From Merdimonas faecis (GTDB taxonomy: Bacteria > Bacillota > Clostridia > Lachnospirales > Lachnospiraceae): DNA of 64,000 bases. Shown here piece after piece: positions 17,216 to 25,607 of this stretch. Every line of letters starts with the position of its first letter. The stretch's first letter is position 1. The translations under genes and the position numbers were made by a program. The notes under the pieces are model-generated. The model did no database searches. It was not told the origin of the DNA and saw only the letters and a list, made by a program, of their open reading frames with translations. Where the stretch lies: NCBI RefSeq assembly GCF_001754075.1, contig NZ_MIEH01000023.1, positions 1 through 64,000 on the forward strand, read 5' to 3'.

Positions 17216-19042
17216 ATGTGTGGAATTGTAGGTTATATCGGAAATATGCAGGCAGCGCCGATCCTTCTGGACGGACTTTCCAAGCTGGAATACCGCGGAT
17301 ATGATTCGGCAGGTATAGCAGTTTACAACGGTGAAGAAATAGAACTTGTAAAATCGAAAGGACGGCTTAAGGTATTAAGCGAGCTGACACATGGAGGAGA
17401 AAGTCTTCCGGGGACTCTGGGGATCGGCCATACACGCTGGGCAACCCACGGGTCGCCATCAGACATTAACGCACATCCTCAGACAAATGAAGACAGAAGT
17501 ATTGTGGTAGTGCATAATGGGATCATTGAAAACTATCTGAAGCTGAAAAAGAAGCTGGAAAAGCATGGATATCAGTTTGTATCAGAGACGGATACAGAGG
17601 TGATTGCCCACCTCCTGGACTATTACTATAAAGGGAATCCGCTGGAGGCGGTGACAAAGATCATGCACCGGATGGAAGGATCCTATGCGCTGGGAATTAT
17701 CTTCAAGGATCATCCGGAGGAATTGTATGCGGTCCGTAAGGACAGCCCGCTGATCGTAGGACATACCGACGGAGGAAGTATACTGGCGTCGGATGTACCG
17801 GCAGTTTTAAGATATACCCGGGACGTGGTATTCATCGAAAATGAAGAGATTGTCCGCATGACAGCAGAGGGAATGGATTTCTTTACTGTAGACGAGGAGC
17901 CTATCGAAAAGAAAGCTGTTCATATTGACTGGGATGTAAATGCGGCAGAAAAAGGCGGATATGAGCATTTCATGTTAAAGGAAATGTACGAGCAGCCAAA
18001 AGCAATTACAGATACCTTTTCTCCGAGGATCCGGGACGGACAGATCGTAATCGAGGAGCTTGGGATGAGCAACGAAGAGATCCGGAAGATCCGGAAGATC
18101 ATGGTAGTTGCCTGTGGTTCGGCAGCCCATGCCGGACATACCAGCAAATACATTTTTGAAGGTCTGGCAAGGATCCAGGTGGATGTGGATCTGGCTTCAG
18201 AATTCCGCTACAGGGATCCGATCCTGGATGACGGGACCCTGGTGATCGTGATCAGCCAGTCCGGCGAGACGGCGGATACTCTGGCAGCCCTCAGAGAATC
18301 CAAGAAGCGGGGAGCCAGAGTACTTGGCATAGTCAATGTAGTGGGAAGCTCCATTGCCAGAGAGGCAGATAACGTCATGTATACCTGGGCAGGCCCGGAG
18401 ATCGCGGTGGCAACGACAAAGGCATATTCTGCACAGCTGATTGCCCTTTATCTTCTGGCTATGAAATTTGCCCATGTGAGAGGGGAGCTTAGCGACGAGG
18501 GGCTGGCGGAAATGCTGAACGACATGGAGGCGCTGCCGGCACAGGTGGAGATGCTTCTAAATAACCAGGAAAATATCCAGAGATTTGCAAACCGTTATCT
18601 GGCTGCAAAAGATGTGTTCTTCATTGGCAGGGGCGTGGATCACGCCATTTCCATGGAAGGCTCCCTGAAGCTGAAGGAAATTTCCTATATTCATTCCGAG
18701 GCATACGCAGCCGGAGAGCTTAAGCACGGCACCATATCCCTGATCGAGGAAGGAACTCTGGTAGCGGCAGTGCTGACGCAGGAGAACCTGTACAAGAAAA
18801 TGATCAGCAACATGGTAGAGGTCCGCACCAGAGGAGCTTTTGTGATGGCGGTAACAGTGGAAGGAAACACAGAAGTAGAACGGGCGGCGGACTATGTGAT
18901 CTATATCCCGGAGACGAACAAATATTTTACCAATTCGCTGGCGATCATCCCGCTGCAGCTGTTTGCTTATTATATATCCATCGGGCGGGGCTGTGACGTG
19001 GATAAGCCGAGGAATCTGGCCAAATCTGTAACAGTGGAATAA
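17216..19042 (+). CDS. glmS: Glutamine--fructose-6-phosphate aminotransferase (isomerising)
   Basis: GlmS makes glucosamine-6-phosphate from fructose-6-phosphate and glutamine, the entry to UDP-GlcNAc and the cell wall. The 608-residue protein starts MCGIVGYIG, placing the catalytic Cys right after the initiator Met. The glutaminase domain (1-215) includes RGYDSAGIA and GHTRWATHG. Two SIS sugar-isomerase domains follow (about 285-425 and 455-600) with SQSGETADT and the C-terminal KSVTVE. AAGGAG precedes the ATG. The leader is short and lacks the glmS ribozyme found before many Firmicute homologues. Confidence 0.97.
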   Translation: MCGIVGYIGNMQAAPILLDGLSKLEYRGYDSAGIAVYNGEEIELVKSKGRLKVLSELTHGGESLPGTLGIGHTRWATHGSPSDINAHPQTNEDRSIVVVHNGIIENYLKLKKKLEKHGYQFVSETDTEVIAHLLDYYYKGNPLEAVTKIMHRMEGSYALGIIFKDHPEELYAVRKDSPLIVGHTDGGSILASDVPAVLRYTRDVVFIENEEIVRMTAEGMDFFTVDEEPIEKKAVHIDWDVNAAEKGGYEHFMLKEMYEQPKAITDTFSPRIRDGQIVIEELGMSNEEIRKIRKIMVVACGSAAHAGHTSKYIFEGLARIQVDVDLASEFRYRDPILDDGTLVIVISQSGETADTLAALRESKKRGARVLGIVNVVGSSIAREADNVMYTWAGPEIAVATTKAYSAQLIALYLLAMKFAHVRGELSDEGLAEMLNDMEALPAQVEMLLNNQENIQRFANRYLAAKDVFFIGRGVDHAISMEGSLKLKEISYIHSEAYAAGELKHGTISLIEEGTLVAAVLTQENLYKKMISNMVEVRTRGAFVMAVTVEGNTEVERAADYVIYIPETNKYFTNSLAIIPLQLFAYYISIGRGCDVDKPRNLAKSVTVE

Positions 19043-19063
19043 AAAACAAATCGCCCTATAAAC

Positions 19064-19094
19064 GACCCGGCAGGCTGGTTACACCTGCCGGGTC
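19064..19094. terminator. Terminator hairpin between convergent genes
   Basis: GACCCGGCAGG (19064-19074) pairs with CCTGCCGGGTC (19084-19094) around a 9-nt loop. It stands between glmS and the convergent deacetylase gene and can serve both strands, although the T-tracts are weak. Confidence 0.75.
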
Positions 19095-19111
19095 ATGTTA
19101 TTTTAGAAAGG

Positions 19112-19987
19112 TCATACATCGGCGGAGCCGCCGGGATCGGCCTTTGGATCATCAGAAGAGAGATCCTGCCCGGTCAACTCATCGAGCGTTCCGAAGCGAT
19201 AGCCCAGAGCCTTCCACTGATCCAGCAGTTCTCCCAGATAGGAGGCATTGGCCTCGGAGGTAGAGTGGAGAAGGACGACAGCGCCAGGATGGATGCGGCC
19301 GAGAAGCTTCTCAAAGGCTTCTTCTTTGGTGGGCTGGTCATCCTGATTCCAGTCCACATAGGCCAGGCTCCAGAAAATGGTGGCGTATCCCAGTTCGTCG
19401 GCCTGTTTCAGATTTTCCGGACTATATTTTCCCTGCGGAGGCCGGTAGTAGGCTGGCAGAGATTCGCCTGTGATCTTGGCATAGGATGCTTCTACGGCGG
19501 AAAGCTCCTGCTGGAATGCCGACAGAGATGAGATCGCAGACATATCCGGATGGTGTTCTGTGTGGTTCCCCACGATGTGGCCTTCTTTTGTCATTCGTTT
19601 GATCATGTCCGGAGCGGCATCCAGAAAATCACCGGTAACGAAAAAAGCGGCAGGCACCTTTTTCTCTTTCAGAGTGTCAAGGATCGCAGCTGTAAAACCA
19701 TTCTCATATCCGCAGTCAAAGGTAAGATACAGAACCTTTTCTTCTGTGTTTTTGGCATAGTAGGCATGATGAGCCGCCAGTTCTTCAATGGAGGCGTTGC
19801 CGGTGGGAAGCTTGCCTTCTTCAGGGTAGCTTAGTCCCCAGTTTTCTGAAGAGAAAAGGAGAGAGGAAGAAGCGGCGGCTTCTTCCTGGGTAGAAAGGAG
19901 CCAGGAGACTGTCCTGCCGCCTAGGAAGCATAGAGAAAAAAAGAGAAGGAGCACCGTAGCCTTCAACAGTTTTTTGGAAATGGACAT
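19112..19987 (-). CDS. PdaA-like polysaccharide deacetylase (NodB family)
   Basis: A 291-residue membrane-anchored or secreted deacetylase with an N-terminal hydrophobic helix (about 8-25). NodB motifs are TFDCGYENG (motif 1), GNHTEHHPD (motif 2, metal His residues) and YRPPQGKYS (motif 3), then PGAVVLLHS. In motif 1 the usual second Asp is Cys; the YENG extension points to the PdaA subgroup, which makes muramic delta-lactam in spore cortex and lacks that Asp. I chose the ATG at 19987, which follows TGGAG; the longer upstream frame overlaps the divergent gene and is not protein-like. The C-terminus is Asp/Gly-rich. Confidence 0.85.
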   Translation of the reverse strand: MSISKKLLKATVLLLFFSLCFLGGRTVSWLLSTQEEAAASSSLLFSSENWGLSYPEEGKLPTGNASIEELAAHHAYYAKNTEEKVLYLTFDCGYENGFTAAILDTLKEKKVPAAFFVTGDFLDAAPDMIKRMTKEGHIVGNHTEHHPDMSAISSLSAFQQELSAVEASYAKITGESLPAYYRPPQGKYSPENLKQADELGYATIFWSLAYVDWNQDDQPTKEEAFEKLLGRIHPGAVVLLHSTSEANASYLGELLDQWKALGYRFGTLDELTGQDLSSDDPKADPGGSADV

Positions 19988-20030
19988 AAAAACTCCAGTT
20001 GTTATTTTTTCTATGTATATGGCCTTCGGG

Positions 20031-20059
20031 TTGCAATCTTGACTGTAAAAGGGTAAAAT
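20031..20059 (+). promoter_or_regulatory. Sigma-A promoter of the DUF218-LRR-VWA-MoxR operon
   Basis: TTGCAA (20031-20036), 17-nt spacer, TAAAAT (20054-20059), 40 bp before the DUF218 start, in the divergent gap shared with the deacetylase gene. Confidence 0.6.
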
Positions 20060-20098
20060 AAACGGAGCTACTATTATGGTTAAAAGAGAGGAGCATTT

Positions 20099-20698
20099 AT
20101 GAAACGAATCAAAGAATGGATCCTGGGATGCGTAGGACTGATCCTTGGCTTTCTCGGGGTTAATCTTCTGATATTCAAGATTCTGTTCCCGGGGCCTAAA
20201 AAGCGGTGGGAGCAGGATACCTATGACTGCGCCGTGGTATGCGGCTATCATGCGGAAGAAGGCGGAAGCCCGTCCCGGGTCATGAAATGCCGGGTAGAGA
20301 AGGCGGCGGAGCTGTGGAAAGCCCGCCGGGTAGAATATCTCCTGATGTCTGGCGGTGCGGTGAAGAATGCCTACGTGGAAGCAGAGGTTATGAAGCGGTA
20401 TGCAATGGAGCTTGGTGTTCCGGAGCAATATATTGTGGAAGAAAAAGAGGCGGACTGCACCTACCGCAACCTGAAAAATGCAGCAAGAGTGATGAAGAAC
20501 TGTGGATTTTCTGACTGTGCCGTGGTGACCAGCGGCTGGCATCTGAGAAAGGCAGACCATTATGCAAGGCGGGCCGGGCTTACCTATGTTATGGTCCGGG
20601 CAAAAGAGCCGGAAGGGCAGAGCCTTAAGGAGACGCTTTCTCTTTACTGGGAGACTAATCTGCACATGTATCTGAATCTGTGGAAAGGATACTATTAG
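20099..20698 (+). CDS. YdcF/SanA-like DUF218 membrane protein
   Basis: A 199-residue protein with one N-terminal membrane helix (about 8-30) and a DUF218 domain: YDCAVVCGYHAEEGG, SRVMKCRVEKAAEL, LLMSGG, then CTYRNLKNAARVM and VVTSGWHLRKADHYA. Members of this fold (YdcF, SanA) are linked to envelope functions and may bind a nucleotide or lipid-linked sugar, but activity is not established. AGAGGAG precedes the ATG. The LRR gene starts 4 bp after its stop, making it the first gene of a four-gene operon. Confidence 0.85.
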   Translation: MKRIKEWILGCVGLILGFLGVNLLIFKILFPGPKKRWEQDTYDCAVVCGYHAEEGGSPSRVMKCRVEKAAELWKARRVEYLLMSGGAVKNAYVEAEVMKRYAMELGVPEQYIVEEKEADCTYRNLKNAARVMKNCGFSDCAVVTSGWHLRKADHYARRAGLTYVMVRAKEPEGQSLKETLSLYWETNLHMYLNLWKGYY

Positions 20699-20702
20699 CC
20701 TC

Positions 20703-21611
20703 ATGTGGGAAAAGCGACAAAGTGAGCTCAGCCAGGGAGTGGCATGGGAGAAAAGGGAACAGGGGATTTATCTGACCGGATACAGCGGAGAAGATGAAGA
20801 GCTGATCCTGCCTGACGAGATAGAGGGGGAGCCGGTGACCGGGATCGGCGCATATGCGTTTGCAAGAACAAAGATTACCATGGTGTGGCTTCCGCTGTAT
20901 CTGCGGGAGGTGGAGCGCTATGCGTTCTATCGATGCAAAGAGCTGGGGAAACTGATCTTAAGTGACAGTCTTCCGGAGATTGGCGGAGGTGCTTTAAGCG
21001 GATGCCAGGTCCGACAGGTAGAGATGGAGCTTATGGAAGGTGAAAAAAGCTGTTTGAAGTCTATCCTGGATGAAATCCGGTTTGGAATTAAGGCCCGGCT
21101 TTTTTATCATTTGGACGGGAAAGAGCAGGAGGTAAGGATCCTGTTTCCGGAGCACTACGAAGAGGCAGTGGAAAATACGCCGGCCAGGATCCTGGTGACT
21201 CACCATCATGGGGCAGGCGGATATTACAGGCAGTGCTTTTATGACCGGAAGCTCGATTATAAGAAATATGACGAGATTTTTTTCCGGGCGGAGGCAGAAG
21301 AGGCGCCTGCTGTCACGGCAGAGCTTTCCCTGAACCGGCTTCGGTTTCCGTTTGGACTCTCAGAAAGTGCAAGAGCAGCTTATGAAGGATATATGAAGGA
21401 GCATCTGAAGGATGGCGCGGATGTGCTTTTTGAAGCGGATGACAGCGAGGGAATTCGGTTCCTTTTAAGACAGCCGTACTGGACGGGCGAAGCAATGGAG
21501 TATGCTTTGGAAAAAGCGGCTGCAAGGGGAGAAACAGAGCTTTTCAGTTTCCTGATGGAGGAAAAGCGCCGTCTTTTCCCAAGAGAAAAAAAGCAGAGGT
21601 TTGAGTTATAG
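20703..21611 (+). CDS. Leucine-rich repeat (BspA-like) protein, cytoplasmic
   Basis: A 302-residue protein with no signal peptide. The N-terminal half holds about three BspA-type leucine-rich repeats (about 30-115), with units like VTGIGAYAFARTKITMVWLP, YLREVERYAFYRCKEL and SLPEIGGGALSGC. BspA repeats are usually found in surface proteins; here the lack of an export signal implies an intracellular adaptor. The remainder (about 120-302) is not recognised. Its stop lies directly before the VWA gene start. A partner or substrate-binding role for the VWA/MoxR pair is inferred from the operon only. Confidence 0.75.
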   Translation: MWEKRQSELSQGVAWEKREQGIYLTGYSGEDEELILPDEIEGEPVTGIGAYAFARTKITMVWLPLYLREVERYAFYRCKELGKLILSDSLPEIGGGALSGCQVRQVEMELMEGEKSCLKSILDEIRFGIKARLFYHLDGKEQEVRILFPEHYEEAVENTPARILVTHHHGAGGYYRQCFYDRKLDYKKYDEIFFRAEAEEAPAVTAELSLNRLRFPFGLSESARAAYEGYMKEHLKDGADVLFEADDSEGIRFLLRQPYWTGEAMEYALEKAAARGETELFSFLMEEKRRLFPREKKQRFEL

Positions 21612-21612
21612 A

Positions 21613-22950
21613 ATGGAAAAATATAAAGTGAACGGTCAGATGACAGACCAGGGTGCGCAGCGGCGGGAGGAGCAGCTTGCAGCAGTAGGAGAAAAGATTC
21701 TAAAGGCATCACGAAGTGCATTGTATCTGAAGATGCGTTTTTTGGACGTGGCACTCTGCAGTCTGTTTTTTGTGCCAGATCCGGATGCGGAAATAATGGG
21801 TACGGACGGACTGGTCCTTTACTATTGTCCGGAAGGGTTGGGAAGGATATACCAAAGGGATCCGGTTCTGGTGCAGCGCCTCTATCTTCATGAGGTCCTG
21901 CATGGAATTTTCCGCCATATGATCCGAAGGAAGGGGAAGGATGAGGAGATTTACTGGCTGTCCTGTGATATTGCGGTAGAATCCATCATTGACGGGCTGA
22001 AGCACAGGGCAGTACAAAAGAGCCGTTCCTTTCTAAGGAGAGAAACTTATCGGAAGCTTAATGCCAGGCATCCGGTGCTGACGGCAGAGCGGATTTACAA
22101 AAGCCTGCGGGAGTGGGAACTTTCGGAAACGGAAATCCTTCGTCTCAGGCAGGAATTCCGCCTGGATGACCACAGTTACTGGCCGGAGGATGAGGACAGA
22201 AAGAAGCAGGAGCAGATTGAGAATCAGTGGAGGAAGATCAGTGAGCAGACGGAGACTGATATGGAGACCTTTTCCAAAGAAGCTTCAGAACAGGCCGGAC
22301 ATTTTCTGGGACAGCTGCGGGTAGAGAACCGGGCGCGTTATGACTACCGCCAGTTTCTCCGGAAGTTTTCGGTTCTGCGGGAAGAACTGAAGATTGACGA
22401 GGATGCATTTGACTATTCCTTTTACTGCTATGGGCTGTCGCTGTATGGAAATATGCCGCTTATTGAGCCGCAGGAATGGAAAGAGACACAGAAGATCGAG
22501 GAGTTTGTTATCGTGATCGATACTTCTATGTCTTGTTCCGGAGAACTGGTGCGGCATTTCCTGGAGGAAACCTATGGGGTACTCAGTGAAAATGAAAGCT
22601 TTTTCCGCAAGATCAATATTCATGTGATCCAATGCGATGACCAGGTACAGACAGATCAGAAGATTACCTGCGAGGAGGAGCTGAAAGATTACATGGAGAA
22701 TCTGACACTGAAGGGGGAGGGCGGTACAGATTTCAGACCGGCCTTTATCTATGTGGAGGAGCTGATGAGAGAGCATGTGTTTTCAAACTTAAAAGGGCTT
22801 TTGTACTTTACTGACGGCAAAGGAATCTACCCTGCGAAAAAACCGCCCTATGAGACAGCGTTTGTATTTATGAAAGAAGATTATGAGGATACCCAGGTTC
22901 CCTCCTGGGCGATGAAACTGATACTGGAGGAAGAAGATTATGCATATTAA
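21613..22950 (+). CDS. VWA-like protein with metallopeptidase-like domain (DUF2201 type)
   Basis: A 445-residue cytosolic protein. The N-terminal part carries a zincin-like motif, LHEVLHGIFRH (about 95), in the DUF2201 putative metallopeptidase arrangement. A charged linker (about 190-250) leads to a C-terminal VWA-like domain with the MIDAS motif DTSMSCSG and a later GEGGTDFRP, whose Thr completes the metal site. Such proteins usually pair with MoxR AAA ATPases, which is the next gene, overlapping by 11 bp. The start is taken as the ATG at 21613, just after the LRR stop, rather than the TTG at 21601. Confidence 0.85.
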   Translation: MEKYKVNGQMTDQGAQRREEQLAAVGEKILKASRSALYLKMRFLDVALCSLFFVPDPDAEIMGTDGLVLYYCPEGLGRIYQRDPVLVQRLYLHEVLHGIFRHMIRRKGKDEEIYWLSCDIAVESIIDGLKHRAVQKSRSFLRRETYRKLNARHPVLTAERIYKSLREWELSETEILRLRQEFRLDDHSYWPEDEDRKKQEQIENQWRKISEQTETDMETFSKEASEQAGHFLGQLRVENRARYDYRQFLRKFSVLREELKIDEDAFDYSFYCYGLSLYGNMPLIEPQEWKETQKIEEFVIVIDTSMSCSGELVRHFLEETYGVLSENESFFRKINIHVIQCDDQVQTDQKITCEEELKDYMENLTLKGEGGTDFRPAFIYVEELMREHVFSNLKGLLYFTDGKGIYPAKKPPYETAFVFMKEDYEDTQVPSWAMKLILEEEDYAY

Positions 22951-24421
22951 ACGGGCGAAACAGGAGATCAAGGACTCCATTGAAGCCTATCTGAAAAAGG
23001 ATGCGGCAGGTAATTATGTGATGCCCCATGTCCGCCAGCGTCCCATCCTGCTGATGGGGCCGCCGGGGATCGGGAAAACACAGATCATGGAGCAGGCTGC
23101 CAGAGAGTGCGGGATCGGTCTGGTCTCTTATACGATCACCCATCACACCAGACAGAGTGCGGTAGGGCTGCCGTTTATCCGGGAGAAAGAGTACGAGGGC
23201 AGGAAGGTTTCGGTAACAGAGTATACCATGAGCGAGATCATTGCTTCGGTGTACGACAAAATGGAGGAGACCGGTCTTAGGGAGGGGATCCTGTTCATTG
23301 ATGAGATCAATTGTGTATCCGAAACACTGGCGCCAACAATGCTGCAGTTTTTGCAGTGTAAGACTTTTGGAAACCAGAAGCTGCCGGAAGGCTGGGTGAT
23401 CGTGGCAGCAGGCAACCCTCCGGAGTATAACAGATCTGTCCGGGAATTTGACGTGGTGACCCTGGACCGGATCAAGAAAATTGATGTAGAAGAAAATTAT
23501 GAGGTGTGGAAAGAATATGCCGGACAGGTCCGGATCCATCCTGCCATTCTTGCATATCTGGAAATCCGCAGGGATTTTTTCTACCGCATGGAGACGACAG
23601 TGGACGGAAAAGAATTTGCCACGGCCAGAGGCTGGGAGGACCTGTCCTGGCTTCTGAAGTCCTATGAAGCGCTTGGAAAACAGGCGGATCAGGAGGTTGT
23701 ACATCAGTACATCCAGCACTGGAAGATTGCAAAAGATTTTGCCGTCTACCTGGAGTTATACAAAAAGTACCGGAAGGATTACGGCTTTGACGGGATCCTG
23801 GAAGGGAAATGGGAAAAAGAGACGCTGGAAAAGCTTAATTATGCGGCCTTTGACGAGAGGCTCAGTGTGGTAAGCCTTCTTCTTAGCCAGCTGAACGACA
23901 GATTTTTATCCTGGGGACAGAAAGAAAGCTTTACGGAGCTTCTTTATGATTACCTGAAGCAATATAAGGAAAGCTGCCGGCTGGAAGAGGTGGCCGGGAA
24001 AGCTGAGTCAGACTATGAAAAGCTTCGCAGAGCCGAGCTGTTGAACAAGGATGAGGATAAAATGTGGCAGGAGGTTTTAGGCAGGTTCAGGGACTATCTT
24101 CTGTTAGTCCGGGCGGAGCATCTTGAAGGCAGTGCCGGGTTTGCGAGAGTGCGGGAGGAATTTGCCGGGGAGACAAAGATGCTGGAAGCTGTGACGGAAG
24201 AGACGCTGGAAGCGCTGAACAATGGCTTCCGTTTTATGGAGGAAGCCTTCGGAGACAGTCAGGAAATGGTGGTATTTGTCACGGAGTTGAATACCAGTGC
24301 TGCCAGTATCCGGTTTTTAAAGGAAAATGACTGCGACCTCTATTACCGATATAATAAAAAACTGCTGTCCGATGGGCAGCAGCAGGAAATCCTTGAGGAT
24401 CTAAGCGGACTATTGAGTTAA
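22940..24421 (+). CDS. MoxR-family AAA+ ATPase
   Basis: A 493-residue AAA+ protein. Walker A is GPPGIGKTQ (about 39-47), Walker B is ILFIDEINC, and sensor 1 lies in VAAGNPPEYN; an arginine-rich DRIKKI segment follows. MoxR ATPases act as chaperones that mature or activate protein complexes together with VWA partners. The protein is longer than a minimal MoxR (about 320 residues): the extra C-terminal 200 residues are helical and charged and not recognised. The 11-bp overlap with the VWA gene predicts translational coupling. A small minus-strand gene overlaps its last 12 bp. Confidence 0.88.
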   Translation: MHIKRAKQEIKDSIEAYLKKDAAGNYVMPHVRQRPILLMGPPGIGKTQIMEQAARECGIGLVSYTITHHTRQSAVGLPFIREKEYEGRKVSVTEYTMSEIIASVYDKMEETGLREGILFIDEINCVSETLAPTMLQFLQCKTFGNQKLPEGWVIVAAGNPPEYNRSVREFDVVTLDRIKKIDVEENYEVWKEYAGQVRIHPAILAYLEIRRDFFYRMETTVDGKEFATARGWEDLSWLLKSYEALGKQADQEVVHQYIQHWKIAKDFAVYLELYKKYRKDYGFDGILEGKWEKETLEKLNYAAFDERLSVVSLLLSQLNDRFLSWGQKESFTELLYDYLKQYKESCRLEEVAGKAESDYEKLRRAELLNKDEDKMWQEVLGRFRDYLLLVRAEHLEGSAGFARVREEFAGETKMLEAVTEETLEALNNGFRFMEEAFGDSQEMVVFVTELNTSAASIRFLKENDCDLYYRYNKKLLSDGQQQEILEDLSGLLS

Positions 24422-24559
24422 TTTATATCCATAGCGGAGCTTCCGGTATATTTTCCAGATGATGACCGCGGGAAAGCTGATAAGAAGGTAGAGGCTGGTG
24501 ATCACGCCGGCACCTCCGCCGATGATCATAAGTATCAGTAAACCAATGTTTGTATCCAT
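24410..24559 (-). CDS. Small membrane protein, 49 residues
   Basis: An ATG at 24559 is preceded by AGAGGAGG with 7-nt spacing and opens a 49-codon frame to TAG at 24410. The product starts MDTNIGLLILMIIGGG, contains one or two hydrophobic segments with glycine-rich turns, and ends with a basic tail (WKIYRKLRYGYKL). The strong ribosome site and membrane-like composition argue it is real. It is convergent with the MoxR ATPase gene and overlaps it by 12 bp. No family is recognised. Confidence 0.65.
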   Translation of the reverse strand: MDTNIGLLILMIIGGGAGVITSLYLLISFPAVIIWKIYRKLRYGYKLTQ

Positions 24560-24676
24560 AAAAATACCTCCTCTGCAAAAATCTGTCTCTATTTTATGTC
24601 ATGAAAAAAGCAGATGGAATGGATCAGGGGAGACTTTAACAGTATTTTAACAAAGCAACGAAAGCGAGGAAAAGAG

Positions 24677-25024
24677 ATGTTATTTGTGTGTTATCCGAAA
24701 TGTACGACCTGTAAGAAAGCAGAAAAGTGGCTTCAGGACCAGGGGCTGGAGTTTGAAAAACGAGACATTAAACTTCAGAATCCTACCAAAGAGGAGTTAA
24801 AAGAGTGGCACCAGAAAAGCGGGCTCCCATTGAAGCGCTTTTTCAACACCAGCGGCAATCTCTATAAAGAAATGAAGCTGAAGGATAAGCTTCCGGAAAT
24901 GACGGAGGAAGAGCAATATGATCTTCTTGCGACAGACGGGATGCTGGTAAAGCGGCCGATCCTGGTGACTGGGGATAAAGTCCTGGTGGGATTCCGGGAA
25001 AAAGAGTGGAGCCAGGGAGTGTAA
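24677..25024 (+). CDS. ArsC/Spx family thioredoxin-fold protein
   Basis: A 115-residue ArsC/Spx-like protein with the redox motif CTTC at residues 9-12, then [15 protein letters not shown], and a C-terminal [15 protein letters not shown]. The CXXC resembles Spx, but the overall pattern is closer to the YffB-like reductases. It may be a glutathione-independent thiol reductase or a transcription regulator; sequence alone does not decide. I start at the ATG at 24677, after GAGGA, not at an upstream frame extension. mntP follows after 4 bp. Confidence 0.85.
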   Translation: MLFVCYPKCTTCKKAEKWLQDQGLEFEKRDIKLQNPTKEELKEWHQKSGLPLKRFFNTSGNLYKEMKLKDKLPEMTEEEQYDLLATDGMLVKRPILVTGDKVLVGFREKEWSQGV

Positions 25025-25028
25025 GAAA

Positions 25029-25592
25029 ATGGGATGGATTGAGCTTTTTCTGATTGCAGTGGGACTTTCGATGGACGCTTTTGCGGTGTCCGTCTGTAAG
25101 GGCCTTGCCATGAAGCAGTGTACGCCTCTTAAGGCAGGGATCGTGGGAATCTATTTCGGAGGATTTCAGGCTTTGATGCCGCTTATCGGATATTTTCTGG
25201 GAGTGCAGTTCCGGAATGTGATTACTTCGGTGGATCACTGGATCGCATTTGTCCTGCTTTCCATCATCGGCGGCAATATGATACGGGAGGCCTGTGGCCC
25301 TGAGGAATGTGAGACCACAAGCGGTTCTCTGGATGTCCGGGGGATGCTGGCTCTTGCTGTGGCCACCAGCATTGATGCTCTTGCCGTGGGCGTGACCTTT
25401 GCCTTTCTTAAGGTCAATATCGTTCCGGCTGTCTGTTTTATCGGTGTGATCACGTTTACTTTGTCGGTGGCAGGTGTTAAAATAGGACATATATTCGGGA
25501 CAAGATTTAAGTCAAAAGCAGAGCTTTTCGGGGGCGTCATCCTGATCCTGATCGGGGTGAAGATCCTGCTGGAGCATCTGGGAATTTTATAA
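25029..25592 (+). CDS. mntP: Manganese efflux pump MntP
   Basis: A 187-residue membrane protein with six helices arranged as two DUF204 repeats. Each repeat has the Asp-bearing motif: [11 protein letters not shown] early and [12 protein letters not shown] in the second half; both Asp residues are needed for Mn export in the family. No yybP-ykoY riboswitch can be placed before it, because the gene starts 4 bp after its neighbour. It probably shares that transcript. Confidence 0.92.
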   Translation: MGWIELFLIAVGLSMDAFAVSVCKGLAMKQCTPLKAGIVGIYFGGFQALMPLIGYFLGVQFRNVITSVDHWIAFVLLSIIGGNMIREACGPEECETTSGSLDVRGMLALAVATSIDALAVGVTFAFLKVNIVPAVCFIGVITFTLSVAGVKIGHIFGTRFKSKAELFGGVILILIGVKILLEHLGIL

Positions 25593-25607
25593 GGAGGGTT
25601 TCATCCG

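Noticed and set aside
19988-20704. A long N-terminal extension of the deacetylase frame
   Set aside because: It lies antisense to the DUF218 gene and is not protein-like; a good ATG with ribosome site exists at 19987.
25025-25028. A manganese riboswitch before mntP
   Set aside because: Only 4 bp separate mntP from the upstream gene.
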